From an uncultured Hungatella sp. (GTDB lineage: Bacteria; Bacillota; Clostridia; Lachnospirales; Lachnospiraceae), in contig CAMUJH010000011.1 in assembly GCA_947089145.1 (NCBI GenBank), positions 1-64,000 of the forward strand: a stretch of 64,000 bases of DNA. The letters run 5' to 3'. Under the pieces are notes generated by a model, which had not been told where the DNA came from, ran no database searches, and was given only the letters and a program-made list of their open reading frames with translations. The translations under genes and the position numbers were made by a program. Within the stretch, counting starts at the first letter, position 1, and every line of letters begins with the position of its first letter. This document shows positions 1-9,815 of the stretch, one piece after another.

Positions 1-67
<67 letters not shown>

Positions 68-198
68 AGTACACCCTCCTGTCAACCTATTTAACATTTT
101 TTATTGTCCGCATATTGGAGTTAAAGCCCCTGCCTTCCAGGTGAAACCTTTAGGTCTGCTCTAAACCACAAAGTTTAGGAAAAAAATGCAGAAATGCT

Positions 199-429
199 TT
201 AGTTCAGTATAGTTTCCACAAATTCAGCCATCGCGTCAATTGTCTTAAAGTGAGCTTCAGTAATGTCGTCCGGATTAATGCTGATATGTAATCTGTTAGA
301 TAATTCTGAGACAATTTCCATAATTGTAAATGAATCAATTACTCCTTCATCCAAAAGATTTGGACCATGGTAATCAACAATTTCATCATCAATATCATTC
401 AAAATCTCAATTATCGTTTTCTTAATCAC
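199..429 (-). CDS. Acyl/peptidyl carrier protein (DltC-like)
   Basis: This 76-residue acidic protein has the carrier-protein helix-2 motif G-V-I-D-S-F, with Ser33 as the expected phosphopantetheine site. The D-S-F form resembles D-alanyl carrier proteins (DltC) more than fatty-acid ACPs. It follows the adenylating enzyme encoded at 509-2014, its likely loading partner, so the two may activate an amino or hydroxy acid for transfer to the polysaccharide. No DltB-type membrane acyltransferase is visible. The acyl substrate is unknown. A ribosome site (AGGTAAGAAAAG region) precedes the ATG. Confidence 0.85.
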   Translation of the reverse strand: MIKKTIIEILNDIDDEIVDYHGPNLLDEGVIDSFTIMEIVSELSNRLHISINPDDITEAHFKTIDAMAEFVETILN

Positions 430-508
430 TTTTCTTACCTCCCCAAAAAACTCTAATTAATTATTCGCAGTATACACATAAAATCACTTTCAGCAAAAAG
501 CATACAAT

Positions 509-2014
509 TTAAAGCAGCTTTTTCAATTGTCCTCTGTCAATCTTACCGTTCAAATTCAATGGCATTTCTTTCATTGGAATATATCGGGTCGGAACCATAT
601 ACTTGGGAACCTTCTTGCTTATTTTTTTCCTGATTTCCTTTGAATCAATATCCCCTGTATGAAACAAAACAATCTCCGAGGCTGCAGTGTCATAAATACA
701 GCATACTCTGTCTATCCGATCTATTGCAGACGCCGCTATTTCAATTTCTCCCAATTCTATTCTGTATCCCATGTGCTTAATCTGAAAGTCCTTACGGGAA
801 ACATAAATGATTTCGCCCCGTTCATTGTAATAAACTAAATCGCCAGTCTTATACACCTTTTCTTCATAAAAGTCCTGAAGCGGGTTCTGAATAAAAGCTT
901 CCCTGGTTTTTTCAGGATTCTTATAGTATCCGTAAGCTACTGAAGCCCCTCTGACAATCATTTCTCCCTCTTGTGTACCTATAACCTCCTCTCCATCTTC
1001 ATTAATAATAAAGACGTCCATATTATCACAAGCTCTCCCAATCGGCACAGACTCATCATCCACAATTTCACGATCCAAGATATAATACGTGCAGATATCC
1101 GTTACCTCTGTTGGCCCAAACAGATTAGCATAGAAAGCATCTGGCAAAGCCTTTCTCCACATATTGAGCTGTTTAGCAGGCATCACTTCCCCAGCAAACA
1201 GTACTTTCTTGATGCACTTCAGTTTAGAATTATTAAGTGCATTTATATTCGCTAACTGGCAAAGGGCTGACGGAACCCAATAGATTGTATTAATCTTATT
1301 TTCATCAATGTACGAAATAAGATCTCCCGGTAACGAAAAGAGTTTCTTGGGAATAATCACAAATTTAGCGCCCGTCCTTATTGTCTGAAAAATATCAAGT
1401 ACCGACATACTAAAATAAAAAGGAGTCTGACTTCCAAAAATTGTGGTTTCATCAAAGCCAAATGCCTCCCCGCTCCACTCCATGTAAGTAATAATATTTC
1501 TGTGAGAAATAATCACGCCCTTAGGATCGCCGGTAGAACCGGAGGTAAATAGAATATACAGCACATCTGTATCGACAATTCTGCTTCGAATATTGCGAAT
1601 CAATGAACAATCTGCACTTCCCTGATACACATCTTCAATAAATACAGGTTTGAGGTTTAAATCAAAATTCTGGATATCCTGCTCACGTTTTCTATCAGTG
1701 ATGATCGTATCTGTGTCAAGGATTCTCAGAATCTTTTCTATCCTATCTTGCGGCATGGCGACATCAAGTATTGTATAGAAATTACCGCTGTACGCTACTC
1801 CAAAAATTGAACAGAAGCAGTCTGCATTCTTATCAAGAAAAATAGCTACTGGATTTTTGAATAATCCCTTTTCACATAGTGCGGAACCGATTTTCATTGC
1901 GTTATCTCTTATTGCAGAGAAGGTATATTCCTTATCAGCATCCTTGACGCCGATTTTGTCCGGATACTTATCCGCAGTACTATCAAGATAATCCGTGATT
2001 GTCTTTATGTACAT
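509..2014 (-). CDS. AMP-forming adenylation enzyme (DltA-like amino-acid adenylation domain)
   Basis: About 501 residues of the ANL superfamily. The ATP-binding P-loop L-F-T-S-G-S-T-G-D-P-K-G is near residue 160. Later landmarks are N-L-F-G-P-T-E, Y-K-T-G-D-L and the C-terminal N-L-N-G-K-I-D-R, whose lysine completes adenylation. It should activate a carboxylic acid, perhaps an amino acid, as an adenylate and load the carrier protein encoded at 199-429. I place the start at the second Met (2014), because GGAGGT lies just upstream and overlaps the earlier ATG at 2029, which has no good ribosome site. The gene directly follows the ferredoxin-acyltransferase fusion gene. Confidence 0.88.
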   Translation of the reverse strand: MYIKTITDYLDSTADKYPDKIGVKDADKEYTFSAIRDNAMKIGSALCEKGLFKNPVAIFLDKNADCFCSIFGVAYSGNFYTILDVAMPQDRIEKILRILDTDTIITDRKREQDIQNFDLNLKPVFIEDVYQGSADCSLIRNIRSRIVDTDVLYILFTSGSTGDPKGVIISHRNIITYMEWSGEAFGFDETTIFGSQTPFYFSMSVLDIFQTIRTGAKFVIIPKKLFSLPGDLISYIDENKINTIYWVPSALCQLANINALNNSKLKCIKKVLFAGEVMPAKQLNMWRKALPDAFYANLFGPTEVTDICTYYILDREIVDDESVPIGRACDNMDVFIINEDGEEVIGTQEGEMIVRGASVAYGYYKNPEKTREAFIQNPLQDFYEEKVYKTGDLVYYNERGEIIYVSRKDFQIKHMGYRIELGEIEIAASAIDRIDRVCCIYDTAASEIVLFHTGDIDSKEIRKKISKKVPKYMVPTRYIPMKEMPLNLNGKIDRGQLKKLL

Positions 2015-2029
2015 TCTTACTACCTCCAT

Positions 2030-3775
2030 TTACCACTCAATATTCGTCATCATGACTTTTGCAGGAATCCCTGCAACCATATTCTTGCTTTTCACATTTC
2101 TCGTTACAGTCGAATTGATACTGCACACAGCACCCCGTTCAATGGTAATACCTTTCACAATCGTTACACCGGTGCAAAGCCAGACATGATCCTGAATGAT
2201 CAAAGGTTTCATCCTGGCGTTTCTGTTCAGACCTGTGGAATGGAAATTACTGTCATAAATCACAACATTCCGGCCAAAACCTACATCATTTCCTATTTCA
2301 ATCCTGTTTCCACATACAATAGTCGTACCATAGTTTGAACTAACTTTACCAACCTTTAAATATGCATCGTGATTAATCTCAATGGTGTTATTTGCTGCCA
2401 ATCTACACACGCCATCAACTTCAAAGCATCCTCCGCTAAGTATCTTAAGATAACACTCCTCTCCAGAGTGCTTATGTTTTGGGGAATTCATAAACAAATT
2501 ATCATTTATAATTAGTTTTGCACCTTTATCTAGCTGTATCTTTGATCCAAAGTATGGAAACATAAATTTTAAATGTTTTCTAGTTACTCTCCTGCATAAG
2601 AAATTATAATACAAGAACATGAAAATATTGCATTTTAATAAAGTTCCCAGAATATTCATAAATTTTTTCATTCGAAGAATATTTTTAGAAGCATACTTCT
2701 TTTCCAGCCTGTGAAAAGGCAGCCTATCTAAATCACTAAAAAATCTTTTTGCATTATTACTTGCATTTAACTGATTAAGCAAGGCTCCATTTCCTGATGT
2801 GATCTCATCAATATATCTTTTTTCCAAAACAATTTCATCCTTTATTTCTGAGAACAATCTCCTGCCCTTATCTGATGAAATCATTACGGCAGAGATCCCC
2901 TCTTTAAAATCAGTTTGACTAACCCCTTTTATACCCCAAAAATCTCCAACAGTAATATCTGTATGTCTGGGCAATATCCTATATTTGCAAACATAGCAAG
3001 ATGGCCTTGTATTATTATCTTCAATCTTAAACATTAATTCGTAAGAATCATCAGCTCGATTGATATACTCTTCCTCCCCATTTTCAAATTGAAATAAGGT
3101 TCCAAATTTTGTCCACCCCATTCTCTTATTTTTATATTGAACTGAGCTTATCTTGGATCTATGCTTTGTCTCTAAATATTGTATTCTTTTTTCATGAAAA
3201 ATCTGAGATGTATAACCGCGGCATATATAATCCACACAATATAAGTTATCATAATCTTTATTCAAAAATTTCTTTAGCGCGTCGTTGGTACAGGAGCTTC
3301 CAATAAACAAAACTGTTTTTCCCGCATTAAGAACAGTTTGTACCTTTACATATATATCATTAATTTCCGGCTGAAAATATTTTGTTTGTTTTAACCTCTC
3401 TAAATCATCCAAGGAATTGGTAATAATATATTCTGCATTTCGATAATCATCACACCAAACCACCCCCGCTACATATCCGCCATTCATAATTATGTATTTT
3501 GAAAGTTCATGGCAGATCCCGCCAGAAGTACAGTGTGTCCTAATCTTAGAATCTTTGCTCCAAGCTGCATATACAGTTGGATAGCCGCTATTTTTATTAA
3601 CTGTACTATTAATTGCAGGACACACCTTTTCACAAAGATGGCAATCAATACATTTATCTAGTTTTACTGTGGGATATGTAAATCCCTCTTTTTTTTCCAT
3701 TTCAATTGCTGACTTGGGGCAGATCGCACAGCATGCCTGACATCCGACGCATTTTTCCCTACTTATGTCTATCAT
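2030..3775 (-). CDS. Fusion: ferredoxin/F420-hydrogenase beta-type oxidoreductase with C-terminal hexapeptide acyltransferase
   Basis: A 581-residue protein in three parts. Residues 1-55 carry two 4Fe-4S motifs (C9, C12, C15/C16, C19 and C42, C45, C48, C52). Residues about 65-370 match the coenzyme F420 hydrogenase/dehydrogenase beta-subunit family often found in polysaccharide clusters (T-S-G-G near 85, a later cysteine-rich C-Y-V-C-K-Y). Residues about 400-581 form a left-handed beta-helix acyltransferase (I-G-N-D-V-G-F-G, then G-I-P-A-K-V). The two families usually occur as separate genes. The first may be a flavin/iron-sulfur reductase and the second an O-acetyltransferase; the substrate is unknown. 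The stop codon abuts the next gene. Confidence 0.85.
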   Translation of the reverse strand: MIDISREKCVGCQACCAICPKSAIEMEKKEGFTYPTVKLDKCIDCHLCEKVCPAINSTVNKNSGYPTVYAAWSKDSKIRTHCTSGGICHELSKYIIMNGGYVAGVVWCDDYRNAEYIITNSLDDLERLKQTKYFQPEINDIYVKVQTVLNAGKTVLFIGSSCTNDALKKFLNKDYDNLYCVDYICRGYTSQIFHEKRIQYLETKHRSKISSVQYKNKRMGWTKFGTLFQFENGEEEYINRADDSYELMFKIEDNNTRPSCYVCKYRILPRHTDITVGDFWGIKGVSQTDFKEGISAVMISSDKGRRLFSEIKDEIVLEKRYIDEITSGNGALLNQLNASNNAKRFFSDLDRLPFHRLEKKYASKNILRMKKFMNILGTLLKCNIFMFLYYNFLCRRVTRKHLKFMFPYFGSKIQLDKGAKLIINDNLFMNSPKHKHSGEECYLKILSGGCFEVDGVCRLAANNTIEINHDAYLKVGKVSSNYGTTIVCGNRIEIGNDVGFGRNVVIYDSNFHSTGLNRNARMKPLIIQDHVWLCTGVTIVKGITIERGAVCSINSTVTRNVKSKNMVAGIPAKVMMTNIEW

Positions 3776-3800
3776 GTTACGCCTTTCTCATAAATTCGCC

Positions 3801-5663
3801 TTATATATTATATATAAAATTAGGACAATCATTTATTTTATTATTATTTTTATCAAATGAAAGCCCTTTATCCAATGAATCAATTTTTTTCATATCTTCT
3901 TTACTTATTTCAAAGTCAAAAATCAATAAATTGTCAGCTAAATGTTTTTTTGAGGTAGATGATACAATTGGAATTACACCATTTTGAAGATGCCATCTAT
4001 ATATGATCTGTGCAGCAGACTTTCCGTATTTTTCCATCAATCCAAGGAATATATCTGTCTTTACTATGTCATCTTTCAAATGACCAGTAGGAGTGTGCGC
4101 CATAACAATAATATTGTTCTTATGGCAAAATGAAATCAATTCTTTCTTTGTGTTTAACGGATGTATCTCGATTTGGCATATCATTGGCTTTATATCAACC
4201 GCATCTATTAATTCTCTTAATTCATCAATATCAAAATTACATACGCCGATGGAGCGGGCTCTTCCTTCCTTATATTCATTCTCTATGTCTTTATACATAG
4301 AAACCCAATTTCCCGAGGGAAAATGAAGTAAAAATGCATCAACATACTCTGTATTTAAGTGTCCTAATGATATTAATAAATTATCATGAACCGTATTGGC
4401 ATCCGGATAGCGGATTAAATCAACATCAGACACCTTTGTAATAACAAAGAAATCTTCTCTATGATATTTTCTCAATATTTCACCTATATATCTTTCAGAA
4501 TGGCCATATAGCCGTCCTGTATCAAACATCCTATATCCATATTTAACGGCGCTTTCAAGAGTTCTTTGTATAGTCAAATCATTTTTTAGGAAACGAACCA
4601 TTTTTCGGTATCTAACAGATCTTAGCGCTGCTATTATTACATCCCTACAATACAATGCTTTGTTTCGGTAAAACCGCCTAATGACACCTGTGCCAAATGC
4701 CATAGACGCCATAGTTAACCCATTATATAGTGCAAGCTCATATACATTATTTATCGGAGGATGATTCCCTGTCTCCTGCTCCATTGGTATTCCCTCATCT
4801 TCAAGTAAAGCCATTTGAAGCATCTTATTAAAAACTTCCTTTCCGTTCTCATTTAAGCATATTGGAGTCCTATAATACTTTTCATCCTCCAGTTCTGTAC
4901 CATTCCAGAAATCAATAATCTTAATGCCTTTTTTTCTAATCTTGTCTATATATCTCCATAAACATTCTTCAAGTATTTCCTTGGGCATTATCTCTTTTAA
5001 ATATTTAATAAAAGGCGGTATTACAACAACAGCTGTCAAATGATGCGAATAACAATACTCAAGATCACTTTGGAAAATGTCCCATGATCTAGTTAAAGAC
5101 TCTTTTTGTGTTTCTGTGAGCTTTACTTCCTTTTCCCAGGCAAATTCATGCATCCAATTTGACATAATCCTTTTTGACATGTTTTCAAGCGATTCTGATT
5201 CTCCACTATTTCTTTTTAAAATAATTATATACTTTTTGAGAAAATTTTTTACCTCCTGCTTAATATATCTATTGTCAAGAAGGCCCGGATATCTTTTTAT
5301 CATTCTTGCCTTTTTAGCTGAGTAATTAAGAATTCTCCTTGAATCCAAATAACCGTAATACTTAAAATTATGATAATCTGTAGGGTACTTGTCCACTAGA
5401 AAGGCAAATTCGGAAATACTAAAAAATACAATAGATCCTTCTCTTAAATGTTTCCCATATTGTTCCAACAGCTGATTATCATAATACATGTCCTGAGGTG
5501 ATGATGCAAAATTAAATCCCGTCCCATTCCAATAATGATAATCAAAATTATTTGCATCACAGGTACTTCCAAAATTGGCATAATTCAAGGCCGCCGGAAT
5601 ATTTTTATATCTTTCCCATTCTTGTATCCAATATCTGTATGAATCGGTATTCTTTCCAAACAT
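3801..5663 (-). CDS. Fusion: SGNH-hydrolase-like domain with C-terminal aldo/keto reductase
   Basis: A 620-residue protein. Residues about 1-290 resemble the SGNH/DltD-like proteins of polysaccharide loci (N-Y-A-N-F-G-S-T near 27, N-F-A-S-S-P-Q near 51), but no signal peptide or membrane anchor is visible. Residues about 308-620 are an aldo/keto reductase with the full catalytic tetrad: D381 and Y386 in F-D-T-G-R-L-Y, K410 in I-T-K, H447 in L-L-H-F-P. This domain should reduce an aldehyde or ketone with NAD(P)H in the cytoplasm. The pairing is unusual and may link acyl transfer or removal with reduction. The frame is open throughout, so it is not a visible frameshift join. Confidence 0.82.
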   Translation of the reverse strand: MFGKNTDSYRYWIQEWERYKNIPAALNYANFGSTCDANNFDYHYWNGTGFNFASSPQDMYYDNQLLEQYGKHLREGSIVFFSISEFAFLVDKYPTDYHNFKYYGYLDSRRILNYSAKKARMIKRYPGLLDNRYIKQEVKNFLKKYIIILKRNSGESESLENMSKRIMSNWMHEFAWEKEVKLTETQKESLTRSWDIFQSDLEYCYSHHLTAVVVIPPFIKYLKEIMPKEILEECLWRYIDKIRKKGIKIIDFWNGTELEDEKYYRTPICLNENGKEVFNKMLQMALLEDEGIPMEQETGNHPPINNVYELALYNGLTMASMAFGTGVIRRFYRNKALYCRDVIIAALRSVRYRKMVRFLKNDLTIQRTLESAVKYGYRMFDTGRLYGHSERYIGEILRKYHREDFFVITKVSDVDLIRYPDANTVHDNLLISLGHLNTEYVDAFLLHFPSGNWVSMYKDIENEYKEGRARSIGVCNFDIDELRELIDAVDIKPMICQIEIHPLNTKKELISFCHKNNIIVMAHTPTGHLKDDIVKTDIFLGLMEKYGKSAAQIIYRWHLQNGVIPIVSSTSKKHLADNLLIFDFEISKEDMKKIDSLDKGLSFDKNNNKINDCPNFIYNI

Positions 5664-5718
5664 TTTTATTAACTCCCTTTGGGCATCCTGCGGTCAAAGC
5701 CATAAAGTCAGATAATGC

Positions 5719-7257
5719 CTATCTTTCATTTCTCGGTATCATTCTTTTAATCCTAAATAATATTCTTCTCGTCAAATTTTTTTCTGAATCGTTAAATGCA
5801 AAAAACCACATTGAAAAGAAATAAATTATCAAATATATTAGGCCATATGACGCAAGGTTCAGATAATCAGGCTTAATAACATGCATTCCTGTGATGGTAA
5901 AGCCGTATAAGAAGGGGATACCCAGCCCTGGAACAATTTTGCTAATCTCTATGAGCATCTTTTTAATATTAAGCCCTAATACCCTTTTAAAATATATAGG
6001 TTCCGCTATTAGGCACATACAGATTTCCGCCACAAAAGTCCCAAAGGCTGATCCAATAGCCCCCCATTTAATTGCAAGCGGAATACTCAAAATCCCATTA
6101 ATAATACATATAACAAAGTTAATTATAATCTGTAATTGATGTTTATTCATAGCTCTCGCAATATCCTGTGCAAGCCCCATAGTAAGCGAAGCAGTCACAG
6201 GAGTCATAAGGAAAACACCAACAATAAACGAATCGCCATATTCCTTTCCTGCCCATCTTAATACAAATTGTTTTCCAAAAATAAGAAACGAAGATATAAA
6301 CAACCATATAAAATAAGCAAAAATTCTGCTTGACCTTATGAATAATTCATCCATTCTATCTCTGTCGTTATTTGCCTGAATCTTGTTTATCTGCGCAATA
6401 AACACGTTTGATAAAGCGGCAGAAAACATAAGATAATACCTGTTAAATGTGGAGCCCACTGAATACACAGATATTTCATCCGTTCCATGGGTTCTGGCAA
6501 GTATAAACTTATCTATTTGCCAGTTAATCTGATCCATTAAGCTTTGGAGCACGATAAACCCTGCAAACTGAATAATATTTTTTAATAGTGCAGTATCTGT
6601 TTCTTTTAGGCTGAATTGCACTTTTAGCTTTCTGAAGCAATAGAGCGCATTTAAGAAAAGAGTAGCTGTCGTTGTACCCAGATGCACTGCGATTATAATG
6701 ACGCAATTATATCCTGCAAGCAAAAAAGGAAGGGTTAATACGGGATTTAATATTGCAGCCCCTAAATTTATAATTTTAGCATATATAAACCGTTCATTTG
6801 CAATAATCAGTGAACTGAACACACAGTTTATTACCTGAACGCTAGAATTAAAGGCCAGCAGTTTGAAGCAGGTTTCAACCAAATCATACTCTTCAGGACT
6901 TATTTTACTTCCAAAGATTGCCGGGCTGAATATGCTGACAATCCATCCTCCAAGAAAAGCCACAAAAGCTAGCAATAAAAAAATACGTAAGAATATTTGA
7001 TTCAGGCCTGGAATTTTATTTGGGCTTTTGATCTTTGTTTGTACATAAAATCGAATATATGCCGCATTCGCTCCACTATTCATTAGCGTAAAATATCCAA
7101 TAAACGATGTACATAACGAGTAAACGCCATATTGACTTTGACCTAGTGCTTTCAAAACAACAGGCGTATATATTAAGCCGCTGGCAAACTGTACAATAAT
7201 AACTAAGTATGATACTATCACGCCAACGGACATCTGTTTTTTAGCTTCATTTTCCAT
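5719..7257 (-). CDS. Polysaccharide flippase (Wzx/MATE-like oligosaccharide transporter)
   Basis: A 512-residue integral membrane protein with about 12-14 hydrophobic segments, the usual size and pattern of the Wzx/polysaccharide biosynthesis export family. The N-terminal V-Y-S-L-C-T-S-F-I-G-Y-F region and long alternating hydrophobic helices support this. It should move undecaprenyl-linked repeat units across the membrane, with the polymerase at 8502-9755 joining them outside. The initiating sugar transferase in the same operon agrees with a Wzx/Wzy pathway. Its donor specificity cannot be read from sequence. The ribosome site is weak. Confidence 0.87.
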   Translation of the reverse strand: MENEAKKQMSVGVIVSYLVIIVQFASGLIYTPVVLKALGQSQYGVYSLCTSFIGYFTLMNSGANAAYIRFYVQTKIKSPNKIPGLNQIFLRIFLLLAFVAFLGGWIVSIFSPAIFGSKISPEEYDLVETCFKLLAFNSSVQVINCVFSSLIIANERFIYAKIINLGAAILNPVLTLPFLLAGYNCVIIIAVHLGTTTATLFLNALYCFRKLKVQFSLKETDTALLKNIIQFAGFIVLQSLMDQINWQIDKFILARTHGTDEISVYSVGSTFNRYYLMFSAALSNVFIAQINKIQANNDRDRMDELFIRSSRIFAYFIWLFISSFLIFGKQFVLRWAGKEYGDSFIVGVFLMTPVTASLTMGLAQDIARAMNKHQLQIIINFVICIINGILSIPLAIKWGAIGSAFGTFVAEICMCLIAEPIYFKRVLGLNIKKMLIEISKIVPGLGIPFLYGFTITGMHVIKPDYLNLASYGLIYLIIYFFSMWFFAFNDSEKNLTRRILFRIKRMIPRNER

Positions 7258-7295
7258 AATTCAAACCTGCAGGAGATACTTCTTAGAGTAGATTA

Positions 7296-8459
7296 TTATG
7301 TTAAATTATCAATAAGAAATTTCTTTGAACTCTTAACCATTTTTTCAAAGAACTTTTTATCTGTTTGTATATTCATATCTTTCACTTTATTTAAGTAATC
7401 AATAGTCAGTCTGCTCTTTGTATTACACAATCTGAATTTACAATTCATTAATTCTAGTATACTGCTTATTCTCCCTTCCATCCCAGGATAGTCCTTACGT
7501 GAGAAGGCAAAAAATTTTTTTTCAAAAATTATTGAGAATGCGGTTCCATGAAAACTATCTGTAAAAATGTACTCTGCATCATGTATCAGGGATAAGAAAT
7601 CGTTAGGTGTTGCATCAAACAATTGAGTATCTCCGAATTTAACATCGCATCTCCTATAGTTCATCTTCATATATGGAATCGTAACCAGTCTTAAATTATT
7701 GTCTCTGGCAAACATATCCGCAAGTTTTCTTTCTGTTTCTCCATTACCTAAAAAGTAACCAAAGACGTATTTGCCTAGCCTGCGGCTAATAGTTGAACAT
7801 TCCTTCTCCCACGTTTCTCTTGAAAGCAAAAAAACCGGATCTACAACCCACTCAATAGGTTTTTCTGTTATTGACTTAACAATGGGAATATCATATTTTT
7901 CTCTTACAGAAATCGCCGTGTAGTCACTTAAATATTTTTTTAACGTCTGCTGAACATAGGGATTCTGAATGGTTTCACAGATACTTGCAGCATAGCTAAG
8001 TTTCTTTTTTTCCATTCCATCAACAAACCCCAAAAAATACACGGATGAGAATCGCCGCGGATTCCAAATCTGATCACTTCCAGCAATAAAGCAATCAAAT
8101 TCGTGAACACATTCTTTAATATTACTCTCAGAATAAACAAATTCCGTATGCGGAATCCTATTTCTAAAAAAAAGGCAAATATTTCTCCGTCTACTTCGCA
8201 ATCCACTCATTTTATGAATCCGATTCCGCAATTTAATACAAAAATTTTTAAATTTGTTAGAGAATACGATTACTATTTTTATTGCTTTATTACTGTTTGC
8301 ATAATTCAAATCATTCCTATCACAATATTGATTATATGATATCTGTATAGCATCATATCCGTTGTCGTTTAGGAAAGAACAAAGCCCATATGCTTGAAGC
8401 AGTCCTCCATAATTTGAGGACAGATAATACTGAGTTAAAATCCCAATCCTTTTTTTCAC
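7296..8459 (-). CDS. Polysaccharide pyruvyl transferase family protein
   Basis: A 387-residue protein with hallmarks of the family: N-terminal G-I-L-T-Q-Y, N-Y-G-G-L-L-Q-A-Y, F-I-A-G-S-D-Q-I-W-N near residue 115, and F-T-D-S-F-H-G-T-A-F-S near 300. Members add ketal-linked pyruvate from phosphoenolpyruvate to sugars of exopolysaccharides and wall polymers. This would give the polymer extra negative charge. The start codon is GTG at 8459, preceded by AAAGGAT. It lies between the flippase and polymerase genes, so the acceptor is probably the repeat unit of this locus. Confidence 0.9.
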   Translation of the reverse strand: MKKRIGILTQYYLSSNYGGLLQAYGLCSFLNDNGYDAIQISYNQYCDRNDLNYANSNKAIKIVIVFSNKFKNFCIKLRNRIHKMSGLRSRRRNICLFFRNRIPHTEFVYSESNIKECVHEFDCFIAGSDQIWNPRRFSSVYFLGFVDGMEKKKLSYAASICETIQNPYVQQTLKKYLSDYTAISVREKYDIPIVKSITEKPIEWVVDPVFLLSRETWEKECSTISRRLGKYVFGYFLGNGETERKLADMFARDNNLRLVTIPYMKMNYRRCDVKFGDTQLFDATPNDFLSLIHDAEYIFTDSFHGTAFSIIFEKKFFAFSRKDYPGMEGRISSILELMNCKFRLCNTKSRLTIDYLNKVKDMNIQTDKKFFEKMVKSSKKFLIDNLT

Positions 8460-8501
8460 GCTTTTATCCTTTCATATTAGGCTAAACTAAATTCTATGAT
8501 A

Positions 8502-9755
8502 TTATTTCCCATCCATAACAACTGGGAATAAAAATATACTCATAAATATTATAGGAGAGTAAAATATTGGGTTCATAAACATAAGAAACAAAAAAACCAG
8601 TAATGACAAAAAGAAATATCTTTTCATTAGTTCTAACTTCAAAGCATTATAAACTTCTTTTGTGTAAAAAATAAACATTATTACCATGGGAGTAAAGCCC
8701 ATTATGCCTACGCTTCCAAGCAAATCAAATATTTGTGAATGCTGTCCAATGCCACTTCCTCCGAACAATGGATTATTTAGAAATGTATTAATACTTATAA
8801 AGTATAAATCTAATCTTACTTTAGAGTCTCCATATGCCTTTCCGTCAGCAAACGTTCTATATAAGCCCCATATTCTAGATCTTATTACATTTGTACCCTC
8901 GTACTTTTCTAGGTAATTAAATAGAAATAGCAGGATTTCCGCTATCAATGGAAGCAAAAGTATAAAGAGAAGCATGCCTGCAAAAATCAATAATACAAAT
9001 CTATTTGATTTTGGGGGAGTGATTAAGAGAAACAGCAGGAAAACGATTAAAAAAAGTATCGCAAATGTTATTTGGGCTCCTAATACAAACATGCTTAATA
9101 TCGCTATTATCACTAATAATCCTTTATTTTTTCTTGCCTTGAATTCTGCAGCTATAATAGGGATTAGGAAAACTATGGCATAACACAGCCCCCAAGTAGA
9201 TACATTTTTCAAATATAGCATATGAACAAACTCTTTGGAAAATCCACCATTACTATTTGCCAATGCTCTCACTATTTCCATATTTGGATATTGGTGTATT
9301 GCTATTATTGAAGTAATGGCTGTTATAGTAGATATCACTAATATTGCAGTGGATAATTTCTTTTTTGCAATCCTATCCTCATTTTTCAAATAGTAATATG
9401 CCATAGTCATTATTATCCAGCACTCGGAAGATCTTATCATAAATCTTCTGAATATATAATATTCACCATATGTATTGAAATAGGCAAAAAGATTTATTAC
9501 AACTTCCAATGTCATAGTCACAGCAAAGTGTACCATGAATCTTCCATTTTTCATGGTGCCTAAAAGAAAAAGGGCAAATCCAATAGCAAAAAACCCATAT
9601 CTAATTATAGTAGGAAATGCATCAATTAGTGGTAACAATCCTGATGATAGACATACAATCAGCGTTCCTGAATAAGCGGCTGGATTCTGAACCTTCTTAA
9701 ATGTTAAGACTGATCCTTTTCTTCTATCTGGCTTACTTTGTTTATTAACATCCAT
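8502..9755 (-). CDS. O-antigen polymerase/ligase-like membrane protein (probable Wzy)
   Basis: A 417-residue protein with about ten transmembrane stretches and a large outside loop near residues 270-330 that contains R-S-R-I-W-G-L and N-P-L-F-G-G-S-G-I-G-Q-H-S, typical of O-antigen ligase/polymerase proteins. It should polymerise lipid-linked repeat units at the outer face of the membrane. Such proteins diverge greatly, so the call rests on topology, the N-P-L-F-G-G-G-like motif and position between the flippase and phosphonate genes. Its DNA is strongly AT-rich, like the genes to its left. Confidence 0.82.
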   Translation of the reverse strand: MDVNKQSKPDRRKGSVLTFKKVQNPAAYSGTLIVCLSSGLLPLIDAFPTIIRYGFFAIGFALFLLGTMKNGRFMVHFAVTMTLEVVINLFAYFNTYGEYYIFRRFMIRSSECWIIMTMAYYYLKNEDRIAKKKLSTAILVISTITAITSIIAIHQYPNMEIVRALANSNGGFSKEFVHMLYLKNVSTWGLCYAIVFLIPIIAAEFKARKNKGLLVIIAILSMFVLGAQITFAILFLIVFLLFLLITPPKSNRFVLLIFAGMLLFILLLPLIAEILLFLFNYLEKYEGTNVIRSRIWGLYRTFADGKAYGDSKVRLDLYFISINTFLNNPLFGGSGIGQHSQIFDLLGSVGIMGFTPMVIMFIFYTKEVYNALKLELMKRYFFLSLLVFLFLMFMNPIFYSPIIFMSIFLFPVVMDGK

Positions 9756-9815
9756 TACTAAACATTCCTTATACTATATACTTTGCACATAAATATCTGC
9801 TTTATTGATATAAAC

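Noticed and set aside
78-90. TTGACA-like sequence just before the repeat gene, as a promoter
   Set aside because: It overlaps the ribosome site and no -10 can fit before the ATG.
160-182. Hairpin CTAAAC/GTTTAG as terminator of the operon
   Set aside because: Stem is short and no U-run follows on the minus strand; the operon probably continues left.
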